A stretch of 64,000 nucleotides of DNA from Hymenobacter sp. DG01 (GCF_006352025.1 NZ_CP040936.1:1922001-1986000), one strand, 5' to 3'; shown: positions 43,001-51,207, counted from the stretch's first letter. Numbers and translations are program-made. The notes: generated by a model not told the origin, from the sequence alone.

Positions 43001-43549
43001 ACCGACCTCTACAACGTGGTGGAGAAGCTGCGCGCCGGTCAGCCCCTGAGCACCGCCAAAGAGCAGACCATCAACCAGCAGGGCCTGGCCTCCGTGGTGC
43101 TCAGCCTCCATCAGCAGCTCGACGCCGCCGTGGCCGAGGCCTACGGCTGGCCCCCTACCCTCCCCGACGCCGAGATTCTGACCCGCCTCGTGCGCCTCAA
43201 CCACGAGCGCGCCCGCGAGGAGCAGCAGGGCCACGTCCGGTACCTCCGCCCTTCCTACCAGGCCCCCGAGCTGCAGCAGGCCGCCCTGGCCCTGCCCGCC
43301 GCCCAGGCCGCCTCAGCCGCCGCGGCCCTCACCCCCAACGCCACCGCCCTCCCCGATTTCCCCAAGGAGCTGGCCCAGCAGATGCAAGCCATCCGCGACG
43401 CCGTGCAGCAGGCGGGCCAGTCGGTAACGGCCGCCCAGGTAGCCGCCCGCTTCCGGCGCACCAAGCCGGAGCGCGTGCAGCCCCTCCTGGACACCCTCAC
43501 CGCCCTCAGCCTGCTCCGCACCACCGAGGAAGGCGCCTACGCGGCCTAG
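40100..43549 (+). CDS. MmeI-like type IIL restriction-modification enzyme (nuclease-methyltransferase fusion)
   Basis: An 1149-residue single-chain enzyme. The N-terminal PD-(D/E)XK nuclease has Asp69 in GRIDLYK and Glu79-X-Lys81 in VLETKQG. A helical connector (about 180-340) follows, then an adenine N6-methyltransferase with motif I DPACGSGNFL (from residue 419) and motif IV NPPF (583-586). The target-recognition region lies about 690-940, with a helical C-terminus. This order matches MmeI-type enzymes, which cut and methylate with one polypeptide and need no partner. The start is a TTG at 40100, as no in-frame ATG precedes the family-like N-terminus TYPEFEARWKP. From about 41740 to 42870 the DNA is clearly AT-richer than both ends of the same gene, suggesting exchange of the specificity region. 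The frame is intact. Confidence 0.9.
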   Translation: MTYPEFEARWKPAGGAERANYGLFLQDLCDLLGVPRPDPTTDDPTQDQYVLERAVQFNDGQKKSTGRIDLYKRGCFVLETKQGTDTADQQQKQQRAELGLEPAKRRKGHAVRGSAKWAEMMQAARQQALGYVRALPPDEPRPLFVLVADVGYCLDVYSNFAGVGDSFVPFPDQTRFRLPLAALQDEKTRAMLRQIFLEPRELDPSRRAARVTRELAARLAKLSEQLERAGHAPEVVAQFLMRCLFTMFAEDVNLIPKQSFTGMLSQYRTPELLEFLPDALQGLWRTMDTGGFSPDLKARLRRFNGKLFHDATALPLSADQAELLLQSAKADWTEVEPAIFGTLLERALDPRERHSLGAHYTPRRYVERLVLPTVLEPLRREWAAAQAAAARRLDEGQPREARQELVRFLTRLTSIKILDPACGSGNFLYVTLEHLKRLEGEVLAAINSYGHTGLLELGGGTTVSPHQLLGLELNPRAAAIADVVLRIGYLQWHLRTYGPSELREPLLDEYQNIRQQDAALRHDTPLPRLDAQGLPVTRWDGFTVKVNPITNIEVPDEKAQVTVLDYPKPVPAEWPEADFVIGNPPFVGMKKMRLALGDGYAEALRKAYKGVVPDSADLVMYWWYNAAKLLKEGRIERFGFITTNSITMIFNRRVMEHFLSNDKAPISLDFVIPDHPWVDGAEGAAVRIAMTVAQRGSSVGRLLNVTKEHAANDETVEVEFIEQEGIINSDLSVGADLTSAKVLESNSSLCFLGVKFYGQGFVLDKATAKSLESTSSKSLVKRFVGGQDLVKSPRGLHVIDATGYTTSDLTTQFPDAYQRLLTHVKPERDHNPRESKRQKWWLFGENQPSMRAAVKELNQYIVSAETAKHRTFTFVPGDWVAEGTAVVIASDDPFILGVLSSKIHIVWALAAGGDLGGNTPRYNKSRCFDPFPFPAATAEQQARIRELAEQLDAHRKRQQAQHPTLTLTDLYNVVEKLRAGQPLSTAKEQTINQQGLASVVLSLHQQLDAAVAEAYGWPPTLPDAEILTRLVRLNHERAREEQQGHVRYLRPSYQAPELQQAALALPAAQAASAAAALTPNATALPDFPKELAQQMQAIRDAVQQAGQSVTAAQVAARFRRTKPERVQPLLDTLTALSLLRTTEEGAYAA

Positions 43550-43762
43550 TGGGGTAATGGGTTGATGAACTGATTTTTAGCTCTAGAAAACTGTTTAAGT
43601 CAGCAAAACACGCCAGATCAGGCATGACAGTCAGAAAATAACTCAAACCGCTATACCAGCCGCCCTCAGCTAACAAACCCCGTGACCGTCTTGCCCAGCC
43701 CCGGTAGCATCTCGCGTACCAACACCGGGACTCGGTTCAGAAAGTCGCCAACAACTTAACAA

Positions 43763-43858
43763 ACCATCAAAGCAGAGCCCCGCGAAGCATCCCTACCGCT
43801 CCGTCTGAATGATTCAGCGAGGCGGCAGGGATACTTCGCGGGGCTCCGCCTTGATGGT
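43763..43858. repeat. Palindromic intergenic element, family A
   Basis: The outer arms ACCATCAA (43763-43770) and TTGATGGT (43851-43858) and the inner AGCCCCGCGAAGC arms pair to a long imperfect hairpin. The inner GCGAAGCATCCCTACCGC resembles the core of the element at 4919-5033. It begins 214 bp after the restriction gene and ends 6 bp before the reductase stop. The rest of the 314-bp gap holds nothing recognised. Confidence 0.7.
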
Positions 43859-43863
43859 ATTTT

Positions 43864-44574
43864 CTATTCCTGGGTTTGCTTAAACCGGTATTTCAGCCAC
43901 ACCACGTCGTTGTCGAGCTGCTGCACCTGGGCAAGGTACAGGCGGGTGGCGGGGCCTTTGGGCAGGTAGTCGCTCACCTCAAAGGTGGTTGGCGAAAGGG
44001 GCGTACCATCGGCCAGGGGCAGCACCAGCAGGCTCAGCTCGTCAATCAGGCCGGCATTAAGCAAAGAGCCGTTGAGGTGGCCGCCGCCCTCCAGCATCAG
44101 GGTTTTAATGGGAAACAGGGCCGCCAGCTGCTCCAGCACCACGGCAAAATCCACCTCTTTCTCACCCCCGAACAGGTAGGAAATGCCCTGGCGCTGCAGG
44201 TAGTACAGGTACTCGTCGCTGACCTGCTCCGTGAGCACCTCCACAATATGGTCGCCGCCGGTGGAGTTGGTTTCCCATCCCAGCTTGCCATGTGCGTCCA
44301 CGGCCACAGCAAAGGAGGTAGCGTCCGGGTCGCCGATGAAGGCCTCGCGGGCTATGGGTTGCGGAGCGGGCCGCAGCTCGGGCTGCACACCACCCGAGAA
44401 GTCGCGCTCCATGGTGATGCGCCCGCACATCCAGGCCTCAGTGGTAAAGGTTTCGTGGTACTTCTCGAAGTAGCCGGCAAAGGTGTCGGTCAGCTCCTGG
44501 TCCTTCCAGTTCGCGGACAGAATCTTTCCGTCCACCGTGGACATCATGTGGCAGATTACGTGGGGTCGTTTCAT
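43864..44574 (-). CDS. RibD C-terminal / dihydrofolate reductase-like family protein
   Basis: A 236-residue protein of the RibD_C/DHFR-like family. The N-terminus KRPHVICHMMSTVDGKI matches the family's first strand and its STVDG loop, and LMLEGGGHLNGSLLNAGLIDELSLLVLPL is the C-terminal NADP-fold block seen in RibD reductase domains. Stand-alone proteins of this kind reduce various pyrimidine, folate or unknown substrates; the actual substrate cannot be told. There is no neighbouring riboflavin gene. The ATG at 44574 is the first in the frame and starts the domain directly. Confidence 0.85.
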   Translation of the reverse strand: MKRPHVICHMMSTVDGKILSANWKDQELTDTFAGYFEKYHETFTTEAWMCGRITMERDFSGGVQPELRPAPQPIAREAFIGDPDATSFAVAVDAHGKLGWETNSTGGDHIVEVLTEQVSDEYLYYLQRQGISYLFGGEKEVDFAVVLEQLAALFPIKTLMLEGGGHLNGSLLNAGLIDELSLLVLPLADGTPLSPTTFEVSDYLPKGPATRLYLAQVQQLDNDVVWLKYRFKQTQE

Positions 44575-44785
44575 AGTAGGCCTTCAACGGAAATTACGCC
44601 GCCATGGCTTACTGACCCTGAAATACCCTGGCTCCATGATGCCGGCACGTTAAACACCGCCGGCCCCAATGGTTCAGTACGGGGAGTAAAGCACGGGGCC
44701 CGCCGCCGCTCGGTGTATGTGGCTCAATACCAGCAGTAGGGCGCGGACAAGCCCTGCACTACGGGCAAACACCTTTGAAAAGCAA

Positions 44786-44816
44786 AAAGCCCGTTTCTGA
44801 ATCAGAAACGGGCTTT
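44786..44816 (-). terminator. Terminator after tRNA-Ser
   Basis: A 15-bp stem AAAGCCCGTTTCTGA (44786-44800) pairs with 44802-44816. Read on the minus strand it is followed by TTTGCTTTT. It lies 4 bp downstream of the tRNA. Confidence 0.88.
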
Positions 44817-44820
44817 ACTG

Positions 44821-44908
44821 CAGAGAGGAAGGGATTCGAACCCTCGATGAGCTTGAGACCCATACACACTTTCCAGGCGTGCTCCTTCGACCACTCGGAC
44901 ACCTCTCT
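44821..44908 (-). tRNA. tRNA-Ser(GGA)
   Basis: An 88-nt class II tRNA. The acceptor arm AGAGAGG (from 44908) pairs with CCTCTCT (44828-44822) and is followed by discriminator G. The anticodon loop reads CTGGAAA with anticodon GGA, the long variable arm contains GGGTCTCAAGCTC, and the T-arm reads GAGGGTTCGAATCCCTT. CCA is not encoded. A terminator follows directly. Confidence 0.95.
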
Positions 44909-44976
44909 AGGATGCGGGGAAGTGGCGCAAAATAACACCCGATTTTCGGAATACGCAAGCCCCGGACCCCGTTACG

Positions 44977-46068
44977 CTACATTATCGTGATTTCGCCGCG
45001 CAGGTCCTGCGTGAGCAGGTGGCGGGTTTCCGGGGCGTTCTGCCTGAGTCCCAGCACGAACATGAGCTTGGCAATGGCTGCTTCCACGGTTACATCGGCC
45101 CCGCCTACTACCCCCAATTCGGTGAGGTAGGCGCTGGTTTCGTAGCGGCCCTGCATCACGCGGCCCTCCTCGCACTGGCTTACGTTGAGCAGGTGCACAC
45201 CCCGGTCAGCGGCGTCGCGCAGGCACTTGAGGAACCAGGGGGCGGTAGGGGCATTGCCCGAGCCGTAGGTTTCCAGCACGCAGCCGCGCAGGTCGTCGGC
45301 CTCCAGGTGGGCCCGCAGCACCCGCTCCGTCAGGCCCGGAAACAGGCGCAGAATGGTCACCCGGTCGTCGAGGCGCTGGTGGGCCAGCAGGGGCGCGGAG
45401 GGCAGCCGCCAAATCTGCTGGTCGTTGAAATCCAGCTCGATGCCGGCCCGGGCCAGGGGCGGGTAGTTTTCGGAGCGGAAGGCATTGTACTGCTGGCTTT
45501 CCACCTTTTTGGCCCGGTTGCCCCGAATCAGCAGGTCGTTGAAGAACAGGCATACCTCCGGCACTCGCGCCGTGCCGGCCGTGGGATGGCGGGCGGCGGC
45601 CATTTCCAGGGCCGTAACCAGGTTGCGGCGAGCATCGGTACGGATGCGGCCCACGGGCACCTGGGCGCCGGTAAACACCACGGCCTTGCCCAGATTTTCG
45701 AGTAGGAAGCTAAGCGCCGCCGCCGAGTAGGCCATGGTATCGGTGCCGTGCAGCACCACGAAGCCGTCGTAGCGGGCGTAGTTTTCCTCGATTAACGCCG
45801 CCAGCCGCAGCCAGTCGGCCACGGTCACGTTGCTGGAGTCAATGGGCTCGCCGAGGTTGGTGACTTCCACCTGCATATTCAGCTGGCGCAGCTCCGGCAT
45901 CTTCTTCCGGATCTGCTCGAAGTTCATGGGCACCAGCTCGCCGCGGCGGTTGTAGGCCATGCCCACCGTGCCACCGGTGTAAATGACCATGATGGCAGTT
46001 TCGGGCTTGGGCGGAAGCGGAGGGGTAGGCAAAGGGCGGGTGGTTGTGGTTGGGTGGTGAAACAGCAC
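44977..46068 (-). CDS. ansA: Type I L-asparaginase
   Basis: A 363-residue asparaginase that converts L-asparagine to aspartate and ammonia in the cytoplasm. The two family threonine motifs are present: MVIYTGGTVGMAYN near the N-terminus and VVLHGTDTMAYSA; VFTGAQVPVGRIRTDARRN is another conserved block. The start is uncertain. I use the GTG at 46068, which leaves about 27 residues before YTGG, close to the family's usual length. The ATG at 46170 would add 34 residues of poorly plausible sequence, and the ATG at 45990 would remove the first beta-strand. The gene is separated from TatD by the palindrome at 46204-46297. Confidence 0.9.
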   Translation of the reverse strand: MLFHHPTTTTRPLPTPPLPPKPETAIMVIYTGGTVGMAYNRRGELVPMNFEQIRKKMPELRQLNMQVEVTNLGEPIDSSNVTVADWLRLAALIEENYARYDGFVVLHGTDTMAYSAAALSFLLENLGKAVVFTGAQVPVGRIRTDARRNLVTALEMAAARHPTAGTARVPEVCLFFNDLLIRGNRAKKVESQQYNAFRSENYPPLARAGIELDFNDQQIWRLPSAPLLAHQRLDDRVTILRLFPGLTERVLRAHLEADDLRGCVLETYGSGNAPTAPWFLKCLRDAADRGVHLLNVSQCEEGRVMQGRYETSAYLTELGVVGGADVTVEAAIAKLMFVLGLRQNAPETRHLLTQDLRGEITIM

Positions 46069-46203
46069 GCCGGGGGTGGGCCGGACGGGTCGCCAAGTTA
46101 GGAATGAGGACCCACTGTACCGCTTACGAATCGGGGCGGGGCGGCAGACTTCATATAGAGACAGAGCCAAAGCATTTCGCGTCCCGCAGTGGTAATAGTA
46201 ACT

Positions 46204-46297
46204 GTCATTCCGGGCTGATTGAGGAATCCGGCGTGCTGACGTTGCCGAAGTAATCAGACGTCAGCACGCGAGATTCCTCGACTGCGCTCTGAATGAC
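46204..46297. repeat. Palindromic intergenic element, family C
   Basis: The outer arms GTCATTC (46204-46210) and GAATGAC (46291-46297) enclose inner arms GAGGAATCC...GCGTGCTGACG (46221-46241) and their complement (46259-46279). It lies upstream of the asparaginase gene and 81 bp after the TatD stop. Its sequence differs from family A. Function unknown. Confidence 0.65.
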
Positions 46298-46377
46298 GGT
46301 TTTACTTCCTGGATTCTATCTCTTTAGTAGCCGGCATTGGCTGAGGTTATGCTTAGCAAAGCATTCCTATAACTACC

Positions 46378-47154
46378 CTACTTCCCTACCTCCCCAAACA
46401 AGGCCAGGGTGTTGCGGGTGGTGACTTCGGCTACTTCCTCGGGGTCCTGGCCCATAATTTCGGCTACGCGGTGGGCCACGAAGGGCAGGTAGGCGGGCTC
46501 GTTGCGCTTACCCCGGTACGGGATGGGCGCCAGGTAGGGGCAGTCGGTTTCCAGCAGCAGGTGCTCCAGGCCCAGGCCCGGCAGCACCTTGTCGAGGCCG
46601 CCGTTCTTGAACGTCGCCACGCCCCCGATGCCCAGCTTAAAGCCTAGGCGGATTACCTCGTCGGCCTCCTGGCGGGTGCCGGAAAAGCAGTGAAACACGC
46701 CGCGCAGCGTGCCGTCCTGGGCGGCCGTAATAATGTCGGCGGCTTCGCGGAAGGCTTCGCGGGTGTGCAGTACCAGGGGGAGGTTGTATTTCTTGGCCAG
46801 ATCCACCTGAATGCGCAGGGCCTCCTGCTGCTCCGCCAGGTGGGTTTTGTCCCAGTACAAGTCAATGCCGCACTCCCCTACCGCCGCGAAGGGCCGGCGG
46901 CTCAGCCAGGCTTCCACCTCATACAGCTCCTTCTCGAAGTGGCGGGTGACGTGGCAGGGGTGCAGGCCCATTTGGGCAAAGCACTGCGAAGGATATTTGG
47001 CTTCCACTTCCAGCATGGGGTCAATGCTGGTGTGGTCGATGTTGGGCATGAAGATGGTGCGAACCCCGGCCTCAAAAGCCCGGAGCAGCATCTCATCCTG
47101 GTCGGGCTTAAACTGCTCGGAGTAAACGTGCGCGTGCGAATCGGAAAGTTGCAT
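46378..47154 (-). CDS. TatD-family metal-dependent DNase
   Basis: A 258-residue TatD hydrolase with a metal-dependent TIM barrel. The visible ligands are His7 and His9 in DSHAHVYS, Glu in VGECGIDLYWD, His in LVLHTREA and FHCFSG, and Asp in LLETDCPYLAP. TatD proteins are 3'-5' exonucleases linked to DNA repair and RNA quality control. The ATG at 47154 starts directly at the conserved motif. The gene lies just after the composite repeat at 47165-47563. Confidence 0.94.
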   Translation of the reverse strand: MQLSDSHAHVYSEQFKPDQDEMLLRAFEAGVRTIFMPNIDHTSIDPMLEVEAKYPSQCFAQMGLHPCHVTRHFEKELYEVEAWLSRRPFAAVGECGIDLYWDKTHLAEQQEALRIQVDLAKKYNLPLVLHTREAFREAADIITAAQDGTLRGVFHCFSGTRQEADEVIRLGFKLGIGGVATFKNGGLDKVLPGLGLEHLLLETDCPYLAPIPYRGKRNEPAYLPFVAHRVAEIMGQDPEEVAEVTTRNTLALFGEVGK

Positions 47155-47164
47155 GTCGCAAAGG

Positions 47165-47563
47165 TAATGAGGTGATGGGGTGACAGGTGATGAGGTGACA
47201 GGTGAATGGACGACTGGCGGCAGACTTCTGGCCGCAGGCCAGGCGTCTGCCCGCCGGCAAATCAGGCAAGTCTCCCGACTTGCGGCCGCCGAAGGCGGCC
47301 ATCCCGCGCCCGCACCATCTGCGCCGCTTGGCAGGATTACTAGAATATGAAAAAGGCAGCCTGCACGATATACTCATGCTGGCTGCCTTTTGGCCTCAGA
47401 AGAGGGTAGCAAGTTGTGCAAGTGACGCGGACGAACCCAGGCGCGAGTTGGCCGCCGTTGGCGGCCGCAAGTCGGGAGACTTGCCTGATTTGCCGGCGGG
47501 CAGACGCCTGGCCTGCGGCCAGAAGTCTGCCGCCAGTCGTCCATTCACCCATCACCTCATTAC
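47165..47563. repeat. Composite inverted repeat enclosing a terminator hairpin, copy 1
   Basis: Two 99-bp arms, 47203-47301 and 47449-47547, are nearly perfect inverted copies (GACTGGCGGCAGACTTCTGG... and its complement). Short outer arms (TAATGAGGTGATGGGGTGA and its near complement at 47546-47563) extend the symmetry. The 147-bp spacer holds a terminator hairpin at 47351-47391. No open frame with a recognisable product exists inside. It fills most of the gap 47155-47570 between TatD and the GH3 gene. A second copy is at 57531-57900 and a relic at 53268-53402, so it is a dispersed non-coding element. Confidence 0.85.
47351..47391. terminator. Hairpin inside composite repeat
   Basis: AAAAGGCAGCC (47351-47361) pairs with GGCTGCCTTTT (47381-47391) around a 19-nt loop. 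Each direction ends in a short A/T tract, so it could terminate the GH3 transcript on the minus strand. Confidence 0.7.
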
Positions 47564-47570
47564 CACCAAC

Positions 47571-49862
47571 TCACAACTTCACTTCCCCCGTCTGGCGAAT
47601 GTCGCGGGAGGAGCTGCCGACGAGCAGAGTGAATTTGCCAGGCTCCAGCACCCACTGCTTTTTGGCTTCGTCGTAGTAACGGAAAGCATCGGGGCCCAGG
47701 GTGAGGGTCACCGTTTTCGATTCACCGGGCTTGAGGAAGACTTTCTGGAAGGCTTTGAGCTCCTTTTCGGGGCGCTTCACGCTGGCCTGGTCGTCGTGCA
47801 CGTAGAGCTGCACCACCTCGGCGCCGGCTACTTTGCCTGTGTTGCGCACGCTTAGGGTTACCGTGGCGCTCTGGGCGGCGGGCTTCACCGTGAGCTTGCC
47901 GTAGTCGAAGGAGGTGTAGCTCAGGCCGTGGCCGAAAGCAAACTGGGGCGCTACCTTATAGGTATCGAAGTAGCGGTAGCCCACAAAGATGTCTTCCTTG
48001 TACGTCTGTTTCAGGGGGTTGCCGGGGGTGCTGGGGTACTCGCCCAGCTTGTGGGCCGGCGAATCTTCCAGCTTCACGGGGAAGGTGAAGGGCAGCTTGC
48101 CCGAGGGGTTTACATCGCCCAGCAGAATGCTGGCCAGGGCGTTGCCGCCTTCCATACCCGGGTACCAGGCCTCCACGATGCCCTTGGCCTGCCCCGCCCA
48201 CGCCGATACGTCAATAGGCCCGCCGCCCAGCAGCACTACCACTGTGTTGGGGTTGGCTTTCAGCACGGCCTGAATCAGCTCGTCCTGCCCGAAAGGCATT
48301 TTCATGTCGGGCTTGTCGTAACCCTCCGCGTCGTAGGCGTTGTCGGACCACACTTTGTAATCGTAGCCGTGGGTGGCGCCCCCCACAATGATGGCTACGT
48401 CGGCGGCTTTGGCGGCGGCCACGGCCTGCTCAATCAGCTGCGGATCGGCCTTCTGGTTGCGGGCAATTTTATAGCCGGGAGCGTAGGTGATTTTCGCTTG
48501 GGGGCCCAGGGCTTTCTGCAGGCCCTGCAGGGGCGTAATCTCATACTTTGCCTTTACCTGGGAGCTGCCGCCGCCCAGGGCGTTTTCGCGGGTAGCGTTG
48601 GCCCCGATAATGGCAAAGGACTTCGCGGTTTTCCGGAGGGGTAGGATGTTACCCTCGTTTTTGAGCAGCACGATGCCTTCCTCGGCCACTTTGCGGGCCG
48701 TGGCCTGGTGCTCGGGGGTGTTGTAGGCGCCGGGCTTGCGCTTGGCCCCGTCCATCATGTGGGTGGCATACATAACGCGCAGAATCCGGCGCACCTTGTC
48801 GTCTATCAGGGGCTCCAGAGACTTATCCTTTTTCACAGCCTCCAGAGCCGGCCGGCCGAAGAAGAACCGGTCATAGAGGCTGGGCATGTCCTCCTGCTTT
48901 ACCTGGCTGGCCGTTTGGTCCACGCTGTTGTACATCAGGGAGAGGTCGGTGCCCATTTCCAGATCGGTGCCGTTGCGCAGGCCTTCCTGAGTGTCATGCA
49001 CCGAGCCCCAGTCACTGATAACCAACCCCTTGAAGCCCCACTCCCCTTTGAGAATGTCGTTCATGAGGTAGGCGTTGTGGGTGGCATACTGGCCCCGGAA
49101 TTTGTTGTAGGAGCCCATGAGTGTATGCGCCCCGCCCTCCTGAATAGCGGCCTGGAAGCCCGGCAGGTAGATTTCGCGCAGGGCCCGCTCGCTCATGTAC
49201 ACGTCAATGTCGTTGCGGTGCTCTTCCTGGTTGTTGGCGGCGTAGTGCTTTACGCTGGCCGATACGCCCTGGTCCTGCACTCCCCGGATGTAGCCCACCA
49301 CCATCTTCGACACGAGGTAGGGGTCTTCGCTGAGGTATTCGAAGTTGCGGCCGTTCAGGGGAGTGCGCACGATGTTGATGCCAGGACCCAGAATAATGTC
49401 CTTGCCCCGGAAGGCGGCCTCACTGCCCAGCACCGAGCCAAAGGCGTAGCCCAGCTCGGGGTTCCAGGTAGAAGCCAGGGTGTTGCCGGTGGGCAGGTAG
49501 GTACCCGAGTCGTTCACGCCTTCGTCGGGCTTCCAGTCGCGGCCGTGCTCCAGGCGTACGCCGTGGGGGCCGTCGGAGGTAGCCATTTCCGGAATGCCCA
49601 AGCGCTTCACGCCTCCCGAGTTAAAGGAAGAGGTAGCGTGAATCATGGCAATCTTTTCCTCCAGGGTCAGCTTCTTGAGCAGCTCATCGATTTTAGCCTC
49701 GTTGCCCATCAGGGCCTGCTGGCGGTTGGTGCCGGCAGCTGTGGCAGTTTTGGGGGTAGCCGGAGTAGCGGCCCGCTTGGCTTGGGCAGTGGCAAGGTGG
49801 CTGGATGCGCAGAACAGAGCGGCCATCAGCAGGGCGCGGGAAGAGGGCGGGAACAGAGGCAT
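47571..49862 (-). CDS. GH3 beta-glucosidase
   Basis: A 763-residue exported GH3 enzyme with a signal peptide (about 1-26, ending ATAQ) and a short Ala/Thr-rich linker. The catalytic domain has the nucleophile Asp284 in GLVISDWGSVHD, with ATSDGPHGVR and SVKHYAANNQE as substrate-site blocks. The alpha/beta sandwich and a C-terminal fibronectin-III domain (YVHDDQASVKRPEKELKAF) follow. It resembles beta-glucosidases more than beta-xylosidases, judging by SDGPHGVR. It stands apart from the xylan locus, so cellobiose or other beta-glucosides are likely substrates. Its last codons and stop lie at the edge of the composite repeat. Confidence 0.92.
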   Translation of the reverse strand: MPLFPPSSRALLMAALFCASSHLATAQAKRAATPATPKTATAAGTNRQQALMGNEAKIDELLKKLTLEEKIAMIHATSSFNSGGVKRLGIPEMATSDGPHGVRLEHGRDWKPDEGVNDSGTYLPTGNTLASTWNPELGYAFGSVLGSEAAFRGKDIILGPGINIVRTPLNGRNFEYLSEDPYLVSKMVVGYIRGVQDQGVSASVKHYAANNQEEHRNDIDVYMSERALREIYLPGFQAAIQEGGAHTLMGSYNKFRGQYATHNAYLMNDILKGEWGFKGLVISDWGSVHDTQEGLRNGTDLEMGTDLSLMYNSVDQTASQVKQEDMPSLYDRFFFGRPALEAVKKDKSLEPLIDDKVRRILRVMYATHMMDGAKRKPGAYNTPEHQATARKVAEEGIVLLKNEGNILPLRKTAKSFAIIGANATRENALGGGSSQVKAKYEITPLQGLQKALGPQAKITYAPGYKIARNQKADPQLIEQAVAAAKAADVAIIVGGATHGYDYKVWSDNAYDAEGYDKPDMKMPFGQDELIQAVLKANPNTVVVLLGGGPIDVSAWAGQAKGIVEAWYPGMEGGNALASILLGDVNPSGKLPFTFPVKLEDSPAHKLGEYPSTPGNPLKQTYKEDIFVGYRYFDTYKVAPQFAFGHGLSYTSFDYGKLTVKPAAQSATVTLSVRNTGKVAGAEVVQLYVHDDQASVKRPEKELKAFQKVFLKPGESKTVTLTLGPDAFRYYDEAKKQWVLEPGKFTLLVGSSSRDIRQTGEVKL

Positions 49863-50106
49863 GAAACGGGTAGGGTAAATACGCGGAAAGATGAGGCAGC
49901 AGCCAGACCCCGCCGATTGTCAGGGGGCCTGGGTAGCCAAAGATATCGGCAGTGTGCCCGAAAATCCACCCCAAAAATGCGCTAATGAGTCTGTTAAGGC
50001 CGTTTTCATTCTGACCCCATACACTTACAGCACACGCAGCCCCGCGCCAGCCCAACCTTGCCAAGGCTCGGCCACGAAAAACAAGCGGTTAAAAAACAAC
50101 TACTTT

Positions 50107-51207
50107 TTAGCGGTACGCCCGCCCTTTCCAGGTAAAGGCCACCGGCAGCAGGCGAAAGATGACCAGCCCCCCACTGAGCAGAATCGTGTATAGCTCAAAC
50201 AAGGGCAGCAGCCCCAGGGGGGCGCGGCGCCCCACCCGCCGGAAGCACAGCCAGGCCCATGCCCCCTGCAGCAGCACCTTGCCGGCCCACACACCCAGGG
50301 CCGGCCCTACCCCCGCCACCACCGCAAACCCGGCCAGCACCAGGTAAAACGAGCCGTACAGCGCCAGGCAGGTTTTGAGCCAGGCGGGCAGCTGCTCCAC
50401 CCCACGCATCCAGCGCCGCCGCTGGTGCAGCAGCCCGTTCCAGGTGTATTGGGGCAGCGACTCGGCCAGCACCTCGGGCCGGAACAGGTTGCGGGAGGTG
50501 TACCCGCGCCGCAGCACTGCCTTGAACAGCTCGTAGTCTTCGGTGACGGAGAAGGGTAGCTGCTCATAGCCGCCGGTGGCCTCGTAGGCAGCACGGGTAA
50601 TGAGCATGTTGTTGCCCATGGCGGTTACCGGCCGGCCCAGGTCCGTAACCACCTGCACCAGCCCCAACGACATCAGCCAGTCGAGGCCCTGCAGGCGGTG
50701 GAACAGGCGCGGCCCCGTTACCAGCGTCAGGCCCGTAACAATGCCCACGCCGGGCCGGGCATGAGCCAGCAGCCCTTGCAGCCAGGTAGGCGGCACGGCA
50801 ATGTCGGCGTCGGTAATAAAGAAGAAGTCAGAAGAAGAAGCGCGGGCCAGATGGGCCAGCACATTAGCCTTGCCGCGGGCCGTGCCCCAGGCCTCGGTAA
50901 TGGACAGAAGACGAAAGGAACCGCCGTAACCCTGCATAGCGGCCGTGGCCACAGCGGCGGTATCGTCAGTAGAGGCATCGTCGCCGAGCAGGACTTCGAC
51001 CAGCCCCGGGGGGTAGCGCAGGGCCCGGATAGCTTGCAGGCAGCGGCTAATGGCGGCCTGCTCGTTGCGAGCGGCAATGAGAATGCTCACGCGCGGCAGC
51101 GGTTGGGGCAAAGGCCCCGGCTGGCTCCCCTGCTGCCGGACAAATAATATGGCCGCGGCGGCCAGCAGCCCAAACCAGCTCAGAAAATAAAGCGTCAACA
51201 GCAGCAT
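50107..51207 (-). CDS. Membrane glycosyltransferase, family 2
   Basis: A 366-residue GT2 protein with an N-terminal membrane helix (LLLTLYFLSWFGLLAAAAIL), a GT-A catalytic domain (VSILIAARNEQAAI, DDASTDD, ITDADIA and the processive-type QRRRW at LLHQRRRWMRG) and two or three C-terminal helices. Start at 51207 (MLLLTLYF); an in-frame ATG at 51255 adds a non-hydrophobic leader. It begins the polysaccharide cluster and could polymerise or transfer sugars across or into the membrane. It is similar in layout to the GT2 protein at 61448. Confidence 0.88.
   Translation of the reverse strand: MLLLTLYFLSWFGLLAAAAILFVRQQGSQPGPLPQPLPRVSILIAARNEQAAISRCLQAIRALRYPPGLVEVLLGDDASTDDTAAVATAAMQGYGGSFRLLSITEAWGTARGKANVLAHLARASSSDFFFITDADIAVPPTWLQGLLAHARPGVGIVTGLTLVTGPRLFHRLQGLDWLMSLGLVQVVTDLGRPVTAMGNNMLITRAAYEATGGYEQLPFSVTEDYELFKAVLRRGYTSRNLFRPEVLAESLPQYTWNGLLHQRRRWMRGVEQLPAWLKTCLALYGSFYLVLAGFAVVAGVGPALGVWAGKVLLQGAWAWLCFRRVGRRAPLGLLPLFELYTILLSGGLVIFRLLPVAFTWKGRAYR

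Noticed and set aside
44821..44908. tRNA-Ser as attachment site of an island covering the restriction gene
   Set aside because: No integrase gene, no duplicated tRNA 3' end and no direct repeats were found beside the restriction gene.
48708..49985. 425-residue plus-strand frame opposite GH3
   Set aside because: Antisense to a gene with complete GH3 motifs; no domain.
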